NCBI RefSeq assembly: GCF_900094625.1
Contig: NZ_FMAJ01000028.1
Location: 1-40,156, forward strand
Direction of reading: 5' to 3'
Length of the DNA: 40,156 nucleotides
From: Rhizobium aethiopicum
GTDB taxonomy: Bacteria > Pseudomonadota > Alphaproteobacteria > Rhizobiales > Rhizobiaceae
In this document: positions 7,653 to 16,220 of the stretch, in pieces
How the letters are laid out: every line of letters starts with the position of its first letter
Numbering within the stretch: the stretch's first letter is position 1
Notes under the pieces: generated by a model
The model's input: the letters and a program-made list of their open reading frames with translations, nothing else
Told to the model about the DNA's origin: nothing
Database searches by the model: none
Program-made: the position numbers and the translations under genes

Positions 7653-8357
7653 ATGCCATCGGAAATTAATGAGTCCCCTGCGCTTGCCATGATCCATACG
7701 GTCCCCGGGATCATTCCCGCATTCAACGAACTCGTTGGTCTGCATCTGATCGGTTGGCGCTCATTCAACATGTTAGATGAGAGCCTGCTCGGGAACACCA
7801 TTCGCGAAGGCGCGCTGTCACCTCAAACTATGCGGCGGCTTGCGACACACATTTGGTCGGCGGTGGATGCAGGAGCCTCGGCGGTGCTCGTCACCTGTTC
7901 TTCGCTCGGTCCTGCCGTGGATGCGGCAATGCCGCTCTGCCCCATACCCCTCTTCCGTATAGATGATGGCATGGCGATTGAGGCGATCCAGCGCGGGAAC
8001 CGAATTGGTGTCCTTGCAACTCTGGCTACAACAATGAACCCGACAACCCGCCTAATTGAACGGCATGCTGAAAGGACAGGTCGTAGGATTTCTGTAACAG
8101 GTCGTCTTTGTGAAGGGGCGTTTGATAAATTGCGACACGGCGACAGGGCGGCGCACGACGCTATGGTACGGGAAGGCCTCGCTTCGCTCGTGGGCGATGT
8201 CGATGTGGTTGTTCTTGCTCAAGCATCAATGGCAAATGCTCTAAATGATACGCACCAGGCATCGTTGCCGGTCCTTACCAGCCCCGAGCTTGGCGTGCTG
8301 CACATATCCTGCGCACTAAAGGCGCGCTCCCGCGTTCAGGAAAGTGCGCACAGTTGA
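7653..8357 (+). CDS. Asp/Glu/hydantoin racemase superfamily protein
   Basis: 234 aa from the ATG at 7653, which places the first beta strand ALAMIHTVPG at the N-terminus as usual for the family. The frame is open further upstream to 7254, but that part has no family likeness. The first catalytic cysteine is kept in LVTCSSLGP. The position of the second cysteine reads VVVLAQASMAN, with no Cys. In the family two-cysteine members racemise by proton relay, while one-cysteine members act as decarboxylases or isomerases (arylmalonate decarboxylase, maleate isomerase, EutA-like). A plain racemase is therefore less likely. It is transcribed divergently from the oxidase operon. With the PLP dehydratase and cyclodeaminase at 617-2577 it recalls the EutA-B-C set. 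The ribosome site is weak (GAGAT), so the start is uncertain. Confidence 0.72.
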   Translation: MPSEINESPALAMIHTVPGIIPAFNELVGLHLIGWRSFNMLDESLLGNTIREGALSPQTMRRLATHIWSAVDAGASAVLVTCSSLGPAVDAAMPLCPIPLFRIDDGMAIEAIQRGNRIGVLATLATTMNPTTRLIERHAERTGRRISVTGRLCEGAFDKLRHGDRAAHDAMVREGLASLVGDVDVVVLAQASMANALNDTHQASLPVLTSPELGVLHISCALKARSRVQESAHS

Positions 8358-8683
8358 TGTGAGCTTTCGGGAGGTTGTCCATTCGGAGCCGATGGAGCAG
8401 ACTGGAGCTACCACACCTCGAGGTGGCGGTCGCCACCTGATCGGCTCGAGCATGCCTTTGGTTGTGCCCGTCGCCATCCCCTTCGCCCTGACGGAAGCCT
8501 GCTCCTACAGGATGCTCAAGCTAACCCGGAAAAACTTTGTCTTCGCGGTTCAGCAGTTCGAACCGGCCGTCTCGATGCTGTGCGAGCCTCATCGCAAAGC
8601 GGTGACAAAGAAGGCTTCGAGCCTCAGGTCGCGCGGGATCGGCTGAGAAAGGCAGTCCTGCAAGCCGCCTCATCGCCTGTGGC
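8358..8683. other. 326-base stretch without a recognisable gene; one hairpin
   Basis: Between the racemase stop and the end of the ABC ATPase gene no frame shows a convincing protein or ribosome site. The only structure I see is a 7-bp hairpin, AGGTGGC (8421-8427) with GCCACCT (8432-8438) and loop GGTC. It lies between convergent genes, but no T-run follows, so terminator function is doubtful. Confidence 0.4.
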
Positions 8684-10339
8684 TCAGCGCCGACAATATG
8701 CCCGCACCAGTTCCGGATCCTGCTTGAGTCCGTCAAGCCAGGCCGGATCGAGGGTTGGTACCGACGAGAAGAGCAGCTGCGAATAGGGATGCTGCGGCGC
8801 CTTCACCTTGGCGGGCGTGATTTCTTCGACTTTTCGGCCACCATACATGACGACGATCTCGTCGCAGATTGCTTCGACCACCGACAGGTCGTGGCTGATG
8901 AAGATGTAGGAGAGGCCGAGTTCGCGCTGCAGTTCCTTGAGGAGATCGATGACGGCGGCAGCGACCACGGTATCGAGCGCCGAGGTGATCTCATCGCAGA
9001 GGATCAGCTTCGGGTCGGCGGCGAGCGCCCGGGCGAAGTTGACGCGCTGCTTCTGGCCGCCCGACAGTTCCCCCGGCCTGCGGTGGCGCAGATTGCGGGG
9101 AAGGCGCACCATGTCGAGGAGTTGGTCGATCCGGGCGTTTCGCGCCTGCCGATCCATGCGGTGGTAAAATACCAGTGGCCTGGCGAGGATGTCTTCGACG
9201 GATTTTGCCGGATTGAGCGCCGTATCGGCGTATTGGAAGACGATCTGCATCTCGCGCAACTGATCACGGGTGCGCTCGCGAGCACTGCGTCGCAGTTCCG
9301 TGCCATCGAAGACGATCTTGCCGACTGCCGCCGGCAGGATGCCGGCGATGGTGCGGGCGAGCGTCGACTTGCCGCAACCGGATTCTCCAATGATGCCGAG
9401 ATTGCGACCTTTTTCTACCTTCAGGCTCACATGCTCGACGGCACGAACGATCGGAAGGCCGTCGGCTTGCCGCTGTCCATAGCCGGCGATGAGATCTTCA
9501 ATCCTCAGAAGTGGGGCTGCCGCGCGCTCGACGGAGGCTGCCGCGGCGCGTGATTTCGGCTCGAAGGCTGCGAGCAGCTCTCTGGTATACGGGTGCTTCG
9601 CATTGTTCAGGATCTCTTCGGTCGTGCCGGTTTCCTGGGTTTCTCCGCCTTTGAGGACGACGATGCGGTCGGCGATCTGGGCGACGACGGCGAGGTCGTG
9701 CGAGACATAAACGCCCGATATGCCACCCTTTTTCATCACCGATTTGAAAGCGCGCAGAACTTCGATCTGGGTCGTTACGTCGAGCGCCGTCGTCGGCTCG
9801 TCGAAGATGACGAGAGTGGGATCCCCGATCAGCGCCATGGCGGCTGCCAGACGTTGCAGCTGCCCGCCGGAAACCTGGTGCGGGTACCGGCTGCCGATCG
9901 TCTCGGGTTCCGGGAGGGAAAGCGCCCGGAAAAGCTCGATTGCCCGGGCACGCGCATCTTCAGGCGACATCAGCTGATGAATGCGGGTGACCTCGATCAC
10001 CTGGTCCATGATCGATGTGGCCGGGTTGAAAGCGGCGGCGGCCGATTGCGGCACATAGGCAACTTGCGTGCCGCGCACCTTGGCGCGCTGCTTTTCGCTG
10101 AGGGTGACCATGTCCTTGCCGCCGACCGAAACGCTGCCGCCGGAGATGCGGCAGCCCGCACGGGTATGGCCCATGAGCGTCAGGGCGATCGTCGTCTTGC
10201 CCGAGCCGCTCTCGCCGATCAGCGCAACGATCTCACCCTCGGCGATATCAAGGCTGACTCCTTTGATAATCTCGACGCGCCGGCCGGAATCGGTGGTGGC
10301 TTCGACCTTCAGGTCACGGATTTCGATGAAATTGCTCAT
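8684..10339 (-). CDS. Peptide/opine-type ABC transporter, fused double ATP-binding protein (DppD-DppF type)
   Basis: 551 aa made of two complete nucleotide-binding domains in one chain. Domain 1 has Walker A GESGSGKT (42-49), signature VSGGQLQR and Walker B LVIFDEPTTALD. Domain 2, from about residue 290, has Walker A GESGCGKST, signature LSGGQKQR and Walker B LILCDEITSALD. The HPYTRELL and HPYSQLLF segments are typical of oligopeptide/nickel (Opp/Dpp) ATPases. It drives import by the two permeases encoded just upstream, at the cytoplasmic face of the inner membrane. The ATG at 10339 overlaps the stop of the DppC-like gene by ATGA. In domain 2, Ile replaces Pro after the Walker B DE, a common variant. 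The frame is open well upstream of 10339, but that part is antisense-like noise over the permease gene. Confidence 0.92.
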   Translation of the reverse strand: MSNFIEIRDLKVEATTDSGRRVEIIKGVSLDIAEGEIVALIGESGSGKTTIALTLMGHTRAGCRISGGSVSVGGKDMVTLSEKQRAKVRGTQVAYVPQSAAAAFNPATSIMDQVIEVTRIHQLMSPEDARARAIELFRALSLPEPETIGSRYPHQVSGGQLQRLAAAMALIGDPTLVIFDEPTTALDVTTQIEVLRAFKSVMKKGGISGVYVSHDLAVVAQIADRIVVLKGGETQETGTTEEILNNAKHPYTRELLAAFEPKSRAAAASVERAAAPLLRIEDLIAGYGQRQADGLPIVRAVEHVSLKVEKGRNLGIIGESGCGKSTLARTIAGILPAAVGKIVFDGTELRRSARERTRDQLREMQIVFQYADTALNPAKSVEDILARPLVFYHRMDRQARNARIDQLLDMVRLPRNLRHRRPGELSGGQKQRVNFARALAADPKLILCDEITSALDTVVAAAVIDLLKELQRELGLSYIFISHDLSVVEAICDEIVVMYGGRKVEEITPAKVKAPQHPYSQLLFSSVPTLDPAWLDGLKQDPELVRAYCRR

Positions 10340-11202
10340 GACGGGCTCCGGTCGCGAATCTTCTGCGGCAGGTTGTCGATCAGCAGGTTGACGCTGATCG
10401 TGAGGCTGGCGATGGCAAGTGAGGGGAACATCACCGCTGGCGCGCCGAATGGCAGGCCGCCAATATTCTCGCGCACGAGCGCTCCCCAGTCGGCATAGGG
10501 CGGCTGGACGCCAAGGCCCAGAAACGAAAGCCCGGAGAGCAGCAGAACGATGAAGACGAAGCGGATACCGAGATCGGCAAGCACCGGCCCGACGATGTTG
10601 GGCAGGATCTCCGAGCGAATGAGATAGAGGGTACTCTCGCCGCGAATGCGCGCGACGGTGATGAAATCCATCGCATTGATGTTGACGGCGAGCGCCCGGG
10701 CGAAGCGATAGGAGCCAGGGATGTAGATCACCGACAGCGTCAGGATCAGAACCGGGATCGAAGAGCCGACAGCGGCGACCACCACCAGACCGAAAAGCTT
10801 GCTCGGAATGGAATTCATGGCATCGAGGAAGCGGCTGAGGATCGTGTCGAGCCAACCGCCGACGACCGCAGCGATCATGCCGAGCACCACACCGCTGAAA
10901 CAGGCGATCGTGACTGCCGCAAGCGAGATGCCGACCGTATAACGCGCGCCCATCAAAATCCGCGACAGCATATCTCGGCCGAGATAGTCGGAGCCGAACC
11001 AGAGCTCCCGACTCATCGGGCCGAAATAATCGAGATCGACAATTTCGCCGACGGGATAGGGGATAATCAACGGGGCGAAGATCGCGACGAGCGCCCAAGC
11101 GAGGATGACGGTCAGGCCGATCGCTCCGACAAGATTGAAGCGATAACCAAACCGGTTTCCGGGGAGCCGGTCGGAAGTGGTCTCGGAACTGGTCATGGTC
11201 AT
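10336..11202 (-). CDS. ABC transporter permease, DppC/OppC type
   Basis: 288 aa. One membrane segment near residues 25-48 (VGAIGLTVILAWALVAIFAPL) precedes a periplasmic part with the family's YPVGEIVDLDYFGPMSRELW. LGRDMLSRILMGARYT leads into the five-segment BPD_transp_1 core. The cytoplasmic EAA-type loop that contacts the ATPase is around ARIRGESTLYLIRSEILPN. The C-terminus has the LSFLGLGVQPPYADWG signature of DppC. It forms the channel with the DppB-like permease. Both ends overlap neighbours by ATGA (11199-11202 and 10336-10339), so the three membrane/ATPase genes are translationally coupled. Which peptide-like substrate is carried cannot be told from the permease. Confidence 0.93.
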   Translation of the reverse strand: MTMTSSETTSDRLPGNRFGYRFNLVGAIGLTVILAWALVAIFAPLIIPYPVGEIVDLDYFGPMSRELWFGSDYLGRDMLSRILMGARYTVGISLAAVTIACFSGVVLGMIAAVVGGWLDTILSRFLDAMNSIPSKLFGLVVVAAVGSSIPVLILTLSVIYIPGSYRFARALAVNINAMDFITVARIRGESTLYLIRSEILPNIVGPVLADLGIRFVFIVLLLSGLSFLGLGVQPPYADWGALVRENIGGLPFGAPAVMFPSLAIASLTISVNLLIDNLPQKIRDRSPS

Positions 11203-12149
11203 CGGAGCCTCGGATTGGAAAGGATGGCGACAATATCGGCGATGGTGATCAGGAGCAGATAGCCAAGGCAGAAGATCATTGCGCAGCTCTGGATCAGCGG
11301 CAGGTCGCGGGTGGCTACGGCATCCAGCATCAGCTTGGCGATGCCTGGATAGTTGAAAATGGTCTCGACGATGATGACGCCGCCGAGCAGATAGGACAGC
11401 GAAAGCGCAACGGCATTGACGATCGGGCCGAGTGCATTCGGCAGTGCATGGCGGAAGACGATGCGCGGCCTCGAGGCGCCCTTGAGCAGCGCCATCTCGA
11501 CATAGGGTGTGTTGAGCGTCTCGATCACTGCTGCACGCGTCATCCGGATCATCTGGGCCGAGACGACGAAGGTGAGCGTGATCACCGGCATGGCATAGAC
11601 GCGCAGCAGGTCGCTCAGGCTGTGGACCTCATTGGCCAGGGACAGCGCCGGCAGCCATTTCAGATAGACGGCGAAGATGAGCGCGGCGGAGGTCGCGACC
11701 ATGAATTCCGGCACCGAGATGACGCCGATGGTGATTACGGTGACGATCCGGTCATAGACGGTGCCGCGCAGCATCGCCGCGGTGATCCCGAGCGTCAGCG
11801 CAATCGGCACGGAGAAAAGCGCGGTGACGCCGGCAAGTTTCAGCGTATTGACGAAACGGCCGGCAATCAGGGCGGCGACCGGCATTTCGTTAGCATAGGA
11901 CGTGCCGAGATCGCCCTGCAAAAGGCCGACGACCCAGCGCAGGAACCGAAGGAGGGCCGGCTCGTCGAGATGCATGGCCTTGCGCAGGCCTTCGACGGCT
12001 TCCGGCGTGGCGGCCTGGCCGAGCAGGATCGACGCCGTATCGCCCGGCAGGAGCGTCGTCGCGAAGAAGACGGCGAAAGAGACGATCAGCAATGTGATCA
12101 CCGCGACGAACAATCTGCTCAGTACAAGGGATAAGACCTGGTTGTTCAC
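11199..12149 (-). CDS. ABC transporter permease, DppB/OppB type
   Basis: 316 aa. An N-terminal membrane segment (LFVAVITLLIVSFAVFFATTLLPGD, about 13-37) ends in the LPGD motif typical of DppB. It is followed by the BPD_transp_1 core and the EAA-like loop GASRPRIVFRHALPNALGPI. The VETIFNYPGIAKL segment near the C-terminus is also a DppB hallmark. It pairs with the DppC-like protein in the inner membrane. It starts 75 bases after the binding-protein gene, beyond a strong stem-loop that may lower its expression relative to the binding protein. GGGGAG precedes the ATG at 12149. The stop overlaps the next start by ATGA. Confidence 0.93.
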   Translation of the reverse strand: MNNQVLSLVLSRLFVAVITLLIVSFAVFFATTLLPGDTASILLGQAATPEAVEGLRKAMHLDEPALLRFLRWVVGLLQGDLGTSYANEMPVAALIAGRFVNTLKLAGVTALFSVPIALTLGITAAMLRGTVYDRIVTVITIGVISVPEFMVATSAALIFAVYLKWLPALSLANEVHSLSDLLRVYAMPVITLTFVVSAQMIRMTRAAVIETLNTPYVEMALLKGASRPRIVFRHALPNALGPIVNAVALSLSYLLGGVIIVETIFNYPGIAKLMLDAVATRDLPLIQSCAMIFCLGYLLLITIADIVAILSNPRLR

Positions 12150-12184
12150 GGGTGGCTCCCCTTTGCGGTCTCGGTCGGTTTCGA

Positions 12185-12217
12185 AAGGACCGGGATTGAG
12201 CTGCAGCCCCGGTCCTT
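12185..12217. promoter_or_regulatory. 10-bp intercistronic stem-loop after the binding-protein gene
   Basis: AAGGACCGGG (12185-12194) and CCCGGTCCTT (12208-12217) pair perfectly around a 13-base loop, 8 bases after the binding-protein stop. On the minus transcript no T-run follows, so it probably stabilises the upstream message or attenuates, as often seen between a binding protein and its permeases. On the plus strand GTTTTT follows, so it could also end antisense transcription. Confidence 0.6.
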
Positions 12218-12224
12218 GTTTTTA

Positions 12225-13835
12225 TCAGGCTTCAAGCCAGACGTATTCGGCGAAGGCATATCCCATCTGGCCGCCGAGCGGGTTGGGCTCCAGACCCTTG
12301 AGCTTGGCAGTGGTGGCGTCGACATTCGAGAGATAGGCCGGGATGATGGTGCCGGCTTCATTGGCAATCATTGCCTGCATCTCGTCGTAGATCGCCTTGC
12401 GCTTCTCCTGATCGAGGGAGCCGCGTGCTTCGATCAGCATTTTGTCGAATTTTTCCGACTTGTACTGGCTCTCGTTCCAGGGAGCCTGTGACGAATAGAG
12501 CAGTGAGAACAGGATGTCCGGCGTCGGACGCGGATTGATATTGCCGAAGTGGATCGGCGCCTTCAGCCAATAATTGTCCCAGTAGCCGTCGGAGGGAACC
12601 CGTTGAACATCGAGCTTGAGACCGATCTCGGCCCCTGACGCCTGGATGATCATCGCCATGTCGATGGAGGAGTTTGCCGCCTCGGAGGCGATCACGGGAA
12701 TGGATTGACCGAGGACGCCAGCCTTGTCGAAGTGGAATTTCGCCTTGTCCGGATCGAAGGCGCGCGGCTTCAGGTCGGCGTTGCGGTAGAAGTTGGCGGG
12801 GGAAACCGGCTGGTCGTTGCCGATCTCGCCGAGACCGCGTAGCGCCGATTTGACGATCTGTTCGCGGTTGACGAGATACTTCATGCCCTCGATGAAGTCC
12901 CGCTTGTTGCCGGGTTCCATGTCCAGTCGCATGTTGAGGTTGGTATAGCTGCCGGAGGTCGTCTTCGACAGGACAAAGCCGTCACCCTGGGCTTCGACAA
13001 GGCGCATCGTGCGTGGATTGATCGTGGCTGCGAGGTGGATATCGCCGGAAAGCAGAGCGTTGACGCGGGCGTTATCGTCGCTGATGGCGAAGTATTCGAA
13101 GGAATCGACGTTAGGGCCGGATTTCCAGTAATTCTTGTTCTTGATCCCGACGGAACGAACGCCCGGCTCGAAAACTTCCCTGACGAAAGCGCCGGTCCCG
13201 TTGCCCTTGGTGAAATCGGTCGTGCCGTCGGCAACGATCATGAAGTGGTGCATCGACAGGATGGTCGGCAGGTCGGCATTCGGATCAGCAAGCGTGATCT
13301 CGACGGTCTGCTTGTCGACAGCCTTGAAGCCGGTCATCTGGGCGGCGATCTTCGCAACCTTCGAACCGACCGACGGGTCGAGATGGCGCTTCAGCGAAAA
13401 GACGACGTCTTCAGCCGTCAGCGGTTTGCCGTCATGGAAAGTGACGCCCTTCTTCAGCTTGACGGTCCAGGTCTTGGCATCCTTGGATTCGATCGCCTCA
13501 GCAAGCTCCATTTGCGGCGTGCCGCTCTTGTCGAGGAAAGTGAGGCGGTTATAGAAGGAACAGCAGCGGACATAGTCGGTGGAGAGCGACGCCTTGGCAG
13601 GGTCGAGCGTATCGGCGGTCGAGGATGACCAGCCGGCTGCCTTGAGCGCTCCGCCGGCAACGGGCGTCGCGGCCAGCGCCTTGCCGGCGCGGCCGAGCAC
13701 AAGCCCGCCGGCGGACATGGCAACGCCGCCCGCGAGCATCATATGCAGCAATTCGCGACGGGTCGCACCGCGGCGGATGGCGGTTTCGATCATGGCGTCG
13801 TCGGATCTGGTCCAATTGGTGATCTTGTCGTTCAT
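12225..13835 (-). CDS. ABC transporter periplasmic substrate-binding protein, family 5 (peptide/opine)
   Basis: 536 aa, SBP_bac_5 family. A twin-arginine-like signal peptide is preceded by about 25 polar residues: TRRELLHMML, then a hydrophobic stretch AGGVAMSAGGLVLG, and a likely cleavage after ALAAT near residue 57. The mature part shows the family's LKKGVTFHDGKPLTAEDVVFSLKR segment. Such proteins capture peptides, opines, nickel or other amino-acid conjugates in the periplasm and pass them to the DppBC permease. The ATG at 13835 is one base after the TGA of the HAD gene, with AGGGGA upstream, so it is read through from that gene. The ligand is unknown. The neighbouring aminotransferase, HAD and GNAT suggest an amino-group-bearing compound (inference). 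Confidence 0.9.
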   Translation of the reverse strand: MNDKITNWTRSDDAMIETAIRRGATRRELLHMMLAGGVAMSAGGLVLGRAGKALAATPVAGGALKAAGWSSSTADTLDPAKASLSTDYVRCCSFYNRLTFLDKSGTPQMELAEAIESKDAKTWTVKLKKGVTFHDGKPLTAEDVVFSLKRHLDPSVGSKVAKIAAQMTGFKAVDKQTVEITLADPNADLPTILSMHHFMIVADGTTDFTKGNGTGAFVREVFEPGVRSVGIKNKNYWKSGPNVDSFEYFAISDDNARVNALLSGDIHLAATINPRTMRLVEAQGDGFVLSKTTSGSYTNLNMRLDMEPGNKRDFIEGMKYLVNREQIVKSALRGLGEIGNDQPVSPANFYRNADLKPRAFDPDKAKFHFDKAGVLGQSIPVIASEAANSSIDMAMIIQASGAEIGLKLDVQRVPSDGYWDNYWLKAPIHFGNINPRPTPDILFSLLYSSQAPWNESQYKSEKFDKMLIEARGSLDQEKRKAIYDEMQAMIANEAGTIIPAYLSNVDATTAKLKGLEPNPLGGQMGYAFAEYVWLEA

Positions 13836-13836
13836 C

Positions 13837-14610
13837 TCATTCCCCTTTTCTTCTGTGACGGGCTGCCTTGCTGGACAGGCCCGATCCGGTTTTAAAAGTC
13901 AGACGCGCGGCGGCCACGGCCTCTGCAAGGCCTGCCATCGACGTGAAATGATAATCGGGTGTGGTGAACTCGGCCGGCTCGATCGTGCCGCCGTAGCCCT
14001 TCTGGGCATGCCGCCGCTCGATCCAGCAATTGACCAGCCCGAGTTTTCTGGACACCCCGATATCGTGATACTGGCTCTGGGCGACATGCAGGATATCATC
14101 CTTCGAATGCCCTTCCGAAGCGATGTAGGTGAAGACCTTTTCGAAGAAGGCCGGATCGGGTTTCTCGGTCCCCGTATCGTCGGCGGTGAAGGCCGCGTGG
14201 AATGGATTGCCGAGCTCCTTCTCGAAGAATTCGAATGCCCAGCGGCGGGCATTGGTCATTGCAATGAGCCGGTAATCTTTCGCGAGCTCTGCCAGTGCTG
14301 CGGCGCTGTCTGCAAAGCCTCTCCAGCTCCTTGCCGAGTCCCGCAGCCGTTCGCCGTATCGGCGATCGGCGGGCAGGCCGAGCTTCGGCGCGATCGCCAG
14401 GTAGACGCGCACGAGGTCGTCGGGATAGAGGTCGGCGTCGTCGGAGTAGCGGGCCTCGCGATAAAGGCTGAGCGCCCGCTCGCCATCGATTTCATTTCCC
14501 GTTTCGGCAGCGATCTGGGCAAGGCAGGCTTTCAGCCCGCCCTCGAAGTCGATGAGCGTGCCGACGACATCGAAGGTCATGTATTTGAATTCCGGAAGGC
14601 TCTTGCTCAC
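13837..14610 (-). CDS. HAD-superfamily hydrolase, haloacid dehalogenase type II-like
   Basis: 257 aa if the GTG at 14610 is used, with GGGGA seven bases upstream; this gives MSKSLPEFKYMTFDVVGT. The nucleophile motif is FDVVGTL, with the second Asp of classical phosphatases replaced as in L-2-haloacid dehalogenases. Motif II is IAMTNAR (Ser/Thr), followed by motif III Lys in GTEKPDPAFF and an acidic motif IV in HVAQSQYHDIGVSRKLGL. The family hydrolyses C-halogen or C-O-P bonds of small acids; the real substrate is unknown. It is the first gene of the ABC importer operon, with only one base between its stop and the binding-protein start. A second type-II HAD lies at 22378-23046 in the partner cluster. 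Confidence 0.82.
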   Translation of the reverse strand: MSKSLPEFKYMTFDVVGTLIDFEGGLKACLAQIAAETGNEIDGERALSLYREARYSDDADLYPDDLVRVYLAIAPKLGLPADRRYGERLRDSARSWRGFADSAAALAELAKDYRLIAMTNARRWAFEFFEKELGNPFHAAFTADDTGTEKPDPAFFEKVFTYIASEGHSKDDILHVAQSQYHDIGVSRKLGLVNCWIERRHAQKGYGGTIEPAEFTTPDYHFTSMAGLAEAVAAARLTFKTGSGLSSKAARHRRKGE

Positions 14611-14800
14611 GCGAATTCCCCAGTGTTCGGCTCCGGCAGGAGCGCGGTTTCTCAAAGAAGAATGTTCCGTTCCCGGCGGGATCGCTGTCCCGCTCTTATA
14701 TGAAAAGCCCGCATTTGCCGTGGCCCGGGTCTTTCGTCCATTTCAGTTTGTCACCTGCGCTGCGCCGGATTCTCCGAAAAAGCGCCATGAAGCGGCAGAA

Positions 14801-14829
14801 AATACCGAATCTGACCGTTTGGCGGTATT
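14801..14829 (-). terminator. Probable intrinsic terminator after the aminotransferase
   Basis: On the minus strand AATACCG and CGGTATT pair over 7 bp around a 15-base loop, and the stem is followed by TT. The stem begins one base after the aminotransferase stop codon at 14831. It is short and AT-rich, so strength is uncertain. Confidence 0.45.
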
Positions 14830-14830
14830 C

Positions 14831-16207
14831 TCAGGCCCGCAGTGCCCGACGCACATCCGGGTCCTCCAGCGTCTCGTCAAGCGTCAAACGCGTGCGCTCG
14901 ACGATCGCATCGATCTCGGTTTCGGTGCAGCATAGCGGCGGTGCGTAGCCAAGCACGCCATTGCCGAACGCGCGGATGACGAGGCCGTTCTCCCAGGCGC
15001 GGTCGAAGATCCGGCGGGCAGGTTCGGCTGACGCCGGCAGCGGCGTCTTGTTGGCTTTGTCCACCACGAGCTCGATGGCGGCGAGCATGCCGCGACCGCG
15101 GACGTCGCCGACGAGCGGGTGATCTCTCAGCGATCCCAGACCCCGCATCAGCCGCGCGCCGGCCTTGACGCCATTGTCGAGAAGGCCGTTTTCATAGAGC
15201 TTCAAGACTTCGAGGCCGACGGCGGCGCTGACGGGATGGGCCGAATAGGTGTAGCCATGACCAATCGCGGCGGCACCAGCCCCCTCGGCAATCGTTTCAT
15301 AGACGTGATCGGCCATGAAGACGGCGCCCATTGGGACGTAACCGGAGGTGAGGCCCTTGGCGGTCGTCATCAAATCGGGCACGACCCCTTCTTCGCTGCA
15401 GGCAAAAAGCGGCCCGGTCCGGCCAAAGCCGGTAATCACCTCATCGGCGACAAAAAGGATGTCACGCTCGCGGCAGAATTCGCGCATCGCTTTAACCCAT
15501 CCCTTTGGCGGCACAAGCACGCCGCCCGAACCCTGGATCGGTTCGACGTAGAAGGCGGCAACGCGTTCGGGTCCGATCGCTTCGACCTTGCTTTTCAGCG
15601 CGGCGAGCGAGGCCTCGATGATCGCCTGCGGACTATCGCCGACAGGGTTGCGATAGGCGTAGTGAGAGGGAATTTTATGCTGCCAGTCGAAAGGAAGGCC
15701 GAAGCCGGCATGAAAGGCCGGCAGGGCGGTCAGGCCCGCCCCTGCCGTCGAGGAGCCGTGATAGCCTTGTTCGACCGAAATGAATTGATCGCGCTCCGGC
15801 CGTCCTCGGGCATGCCAATAGTAGCGGATAAAGCGGATCGTGCTGTCCACCGCGTCGGAGCCTCCGAGCGTGAAATAGACATGGTTCAAATCGCCGGGCG
15901 CCCGGTCGGCAAGTTCGCCGGCGAGCCGGATCGCAGGTTCGCAGCCAAGTCCGAAATAGGCCGTGGCATAGGGAAGCTCCCGCATCTGCCGGGCCGCTGC
16001 CTCGACGATGCTCTCATGGCCATAACCGGCGTTGACGCACCAGAGACCGGCGAAACCGTCGATCAGCTGTTTGCCCGAGGCGTCTGTGACCGTCGCTCCC
16101 TTGGCTGAGGTGAGCACCCGCACGCCATGCTTTTCATGGCTGCGATAGGATGCGACGGGATGAATGAGGTGGGCGCGATCGAGTTCGATCAGTGAGTTGC
16201 TGTACAT
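14831..16207 (-). CDS. Class-III PLP aminotransferase (omega-amino acid/diamine : pyruvate type)
   Basis: 458 aa from the ATG at 16207 with GGAG eight bases upstream. It has the class-III features: GFAGLWCVNAGYGH near residue 52, FTLGGSDAVDSTIRF for the phosphate cup, D255 in VADEVITGFGRTG contacting the pyridine nitrogen, and the Schiff-base lysine K284 in TTAKGLTSGYVPMGAV. The subgroup includes putrescine-, beta-alanine- and taurine-pyruvate transaminases, which move a terminal amino group to pyruvate or a similar acceptor and leave an aldehyde or keto acid. The ALDHs at 24473-28520 could take that aldehyde (inference). It follows the GNAT gene by 13 bases and is followed by a probable terminator, so these two form one transcription unit. 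Confidence 0.9.
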   Translation of the reverse strand: MYSNSLIELDRAHLIHPVASYRSHEKHGVRVLTSAKGATVTDASGKQLIDGFAGLWCVNAGYGHESIVEAAARQMRELPYATAYFGLGCEPAIRLAGELADRAPGDLNHVYFTLGGSDAVDSTIRFIRYYWHARGRPERDQFISVEQGYHGSSTAGAGLTALPAFHAGFGLPFDWQHKIPSHYAYRNPVGDSPQAIIEASLAALKSKVEAIGPERVAAFYVEPIQGSGGVLVPPKGWVKAMREFCRERDILFVADEVITGFGRTGPLFACSEEGVVPDLMTTAKGLTSGYVPMGAVFMADHVYETIAEGAGAAAIGHGYTYSAHPVSAAVGLEVLKLYENGLLDNGVKAGARLMRGLGSLRDHPLVGDVRGRGMLAAIELVVDKANKTPLPASAEPARRIFDRAWENGLVIRAFGNGVLGYAPPLCCTETEIDAIVERTRLTLDETLEDPDVRRALRA

Positions 16208-16220
16208 GGAGATCTCCGGA

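Noticed and set aside
8684..11233. A single 849-codon open frame on the minus strand
   Set aside because: Only the part from 10339 down is ABC ATPase. The upstream part overlaps the DppC-like gene in another frame and has no protein likeness.
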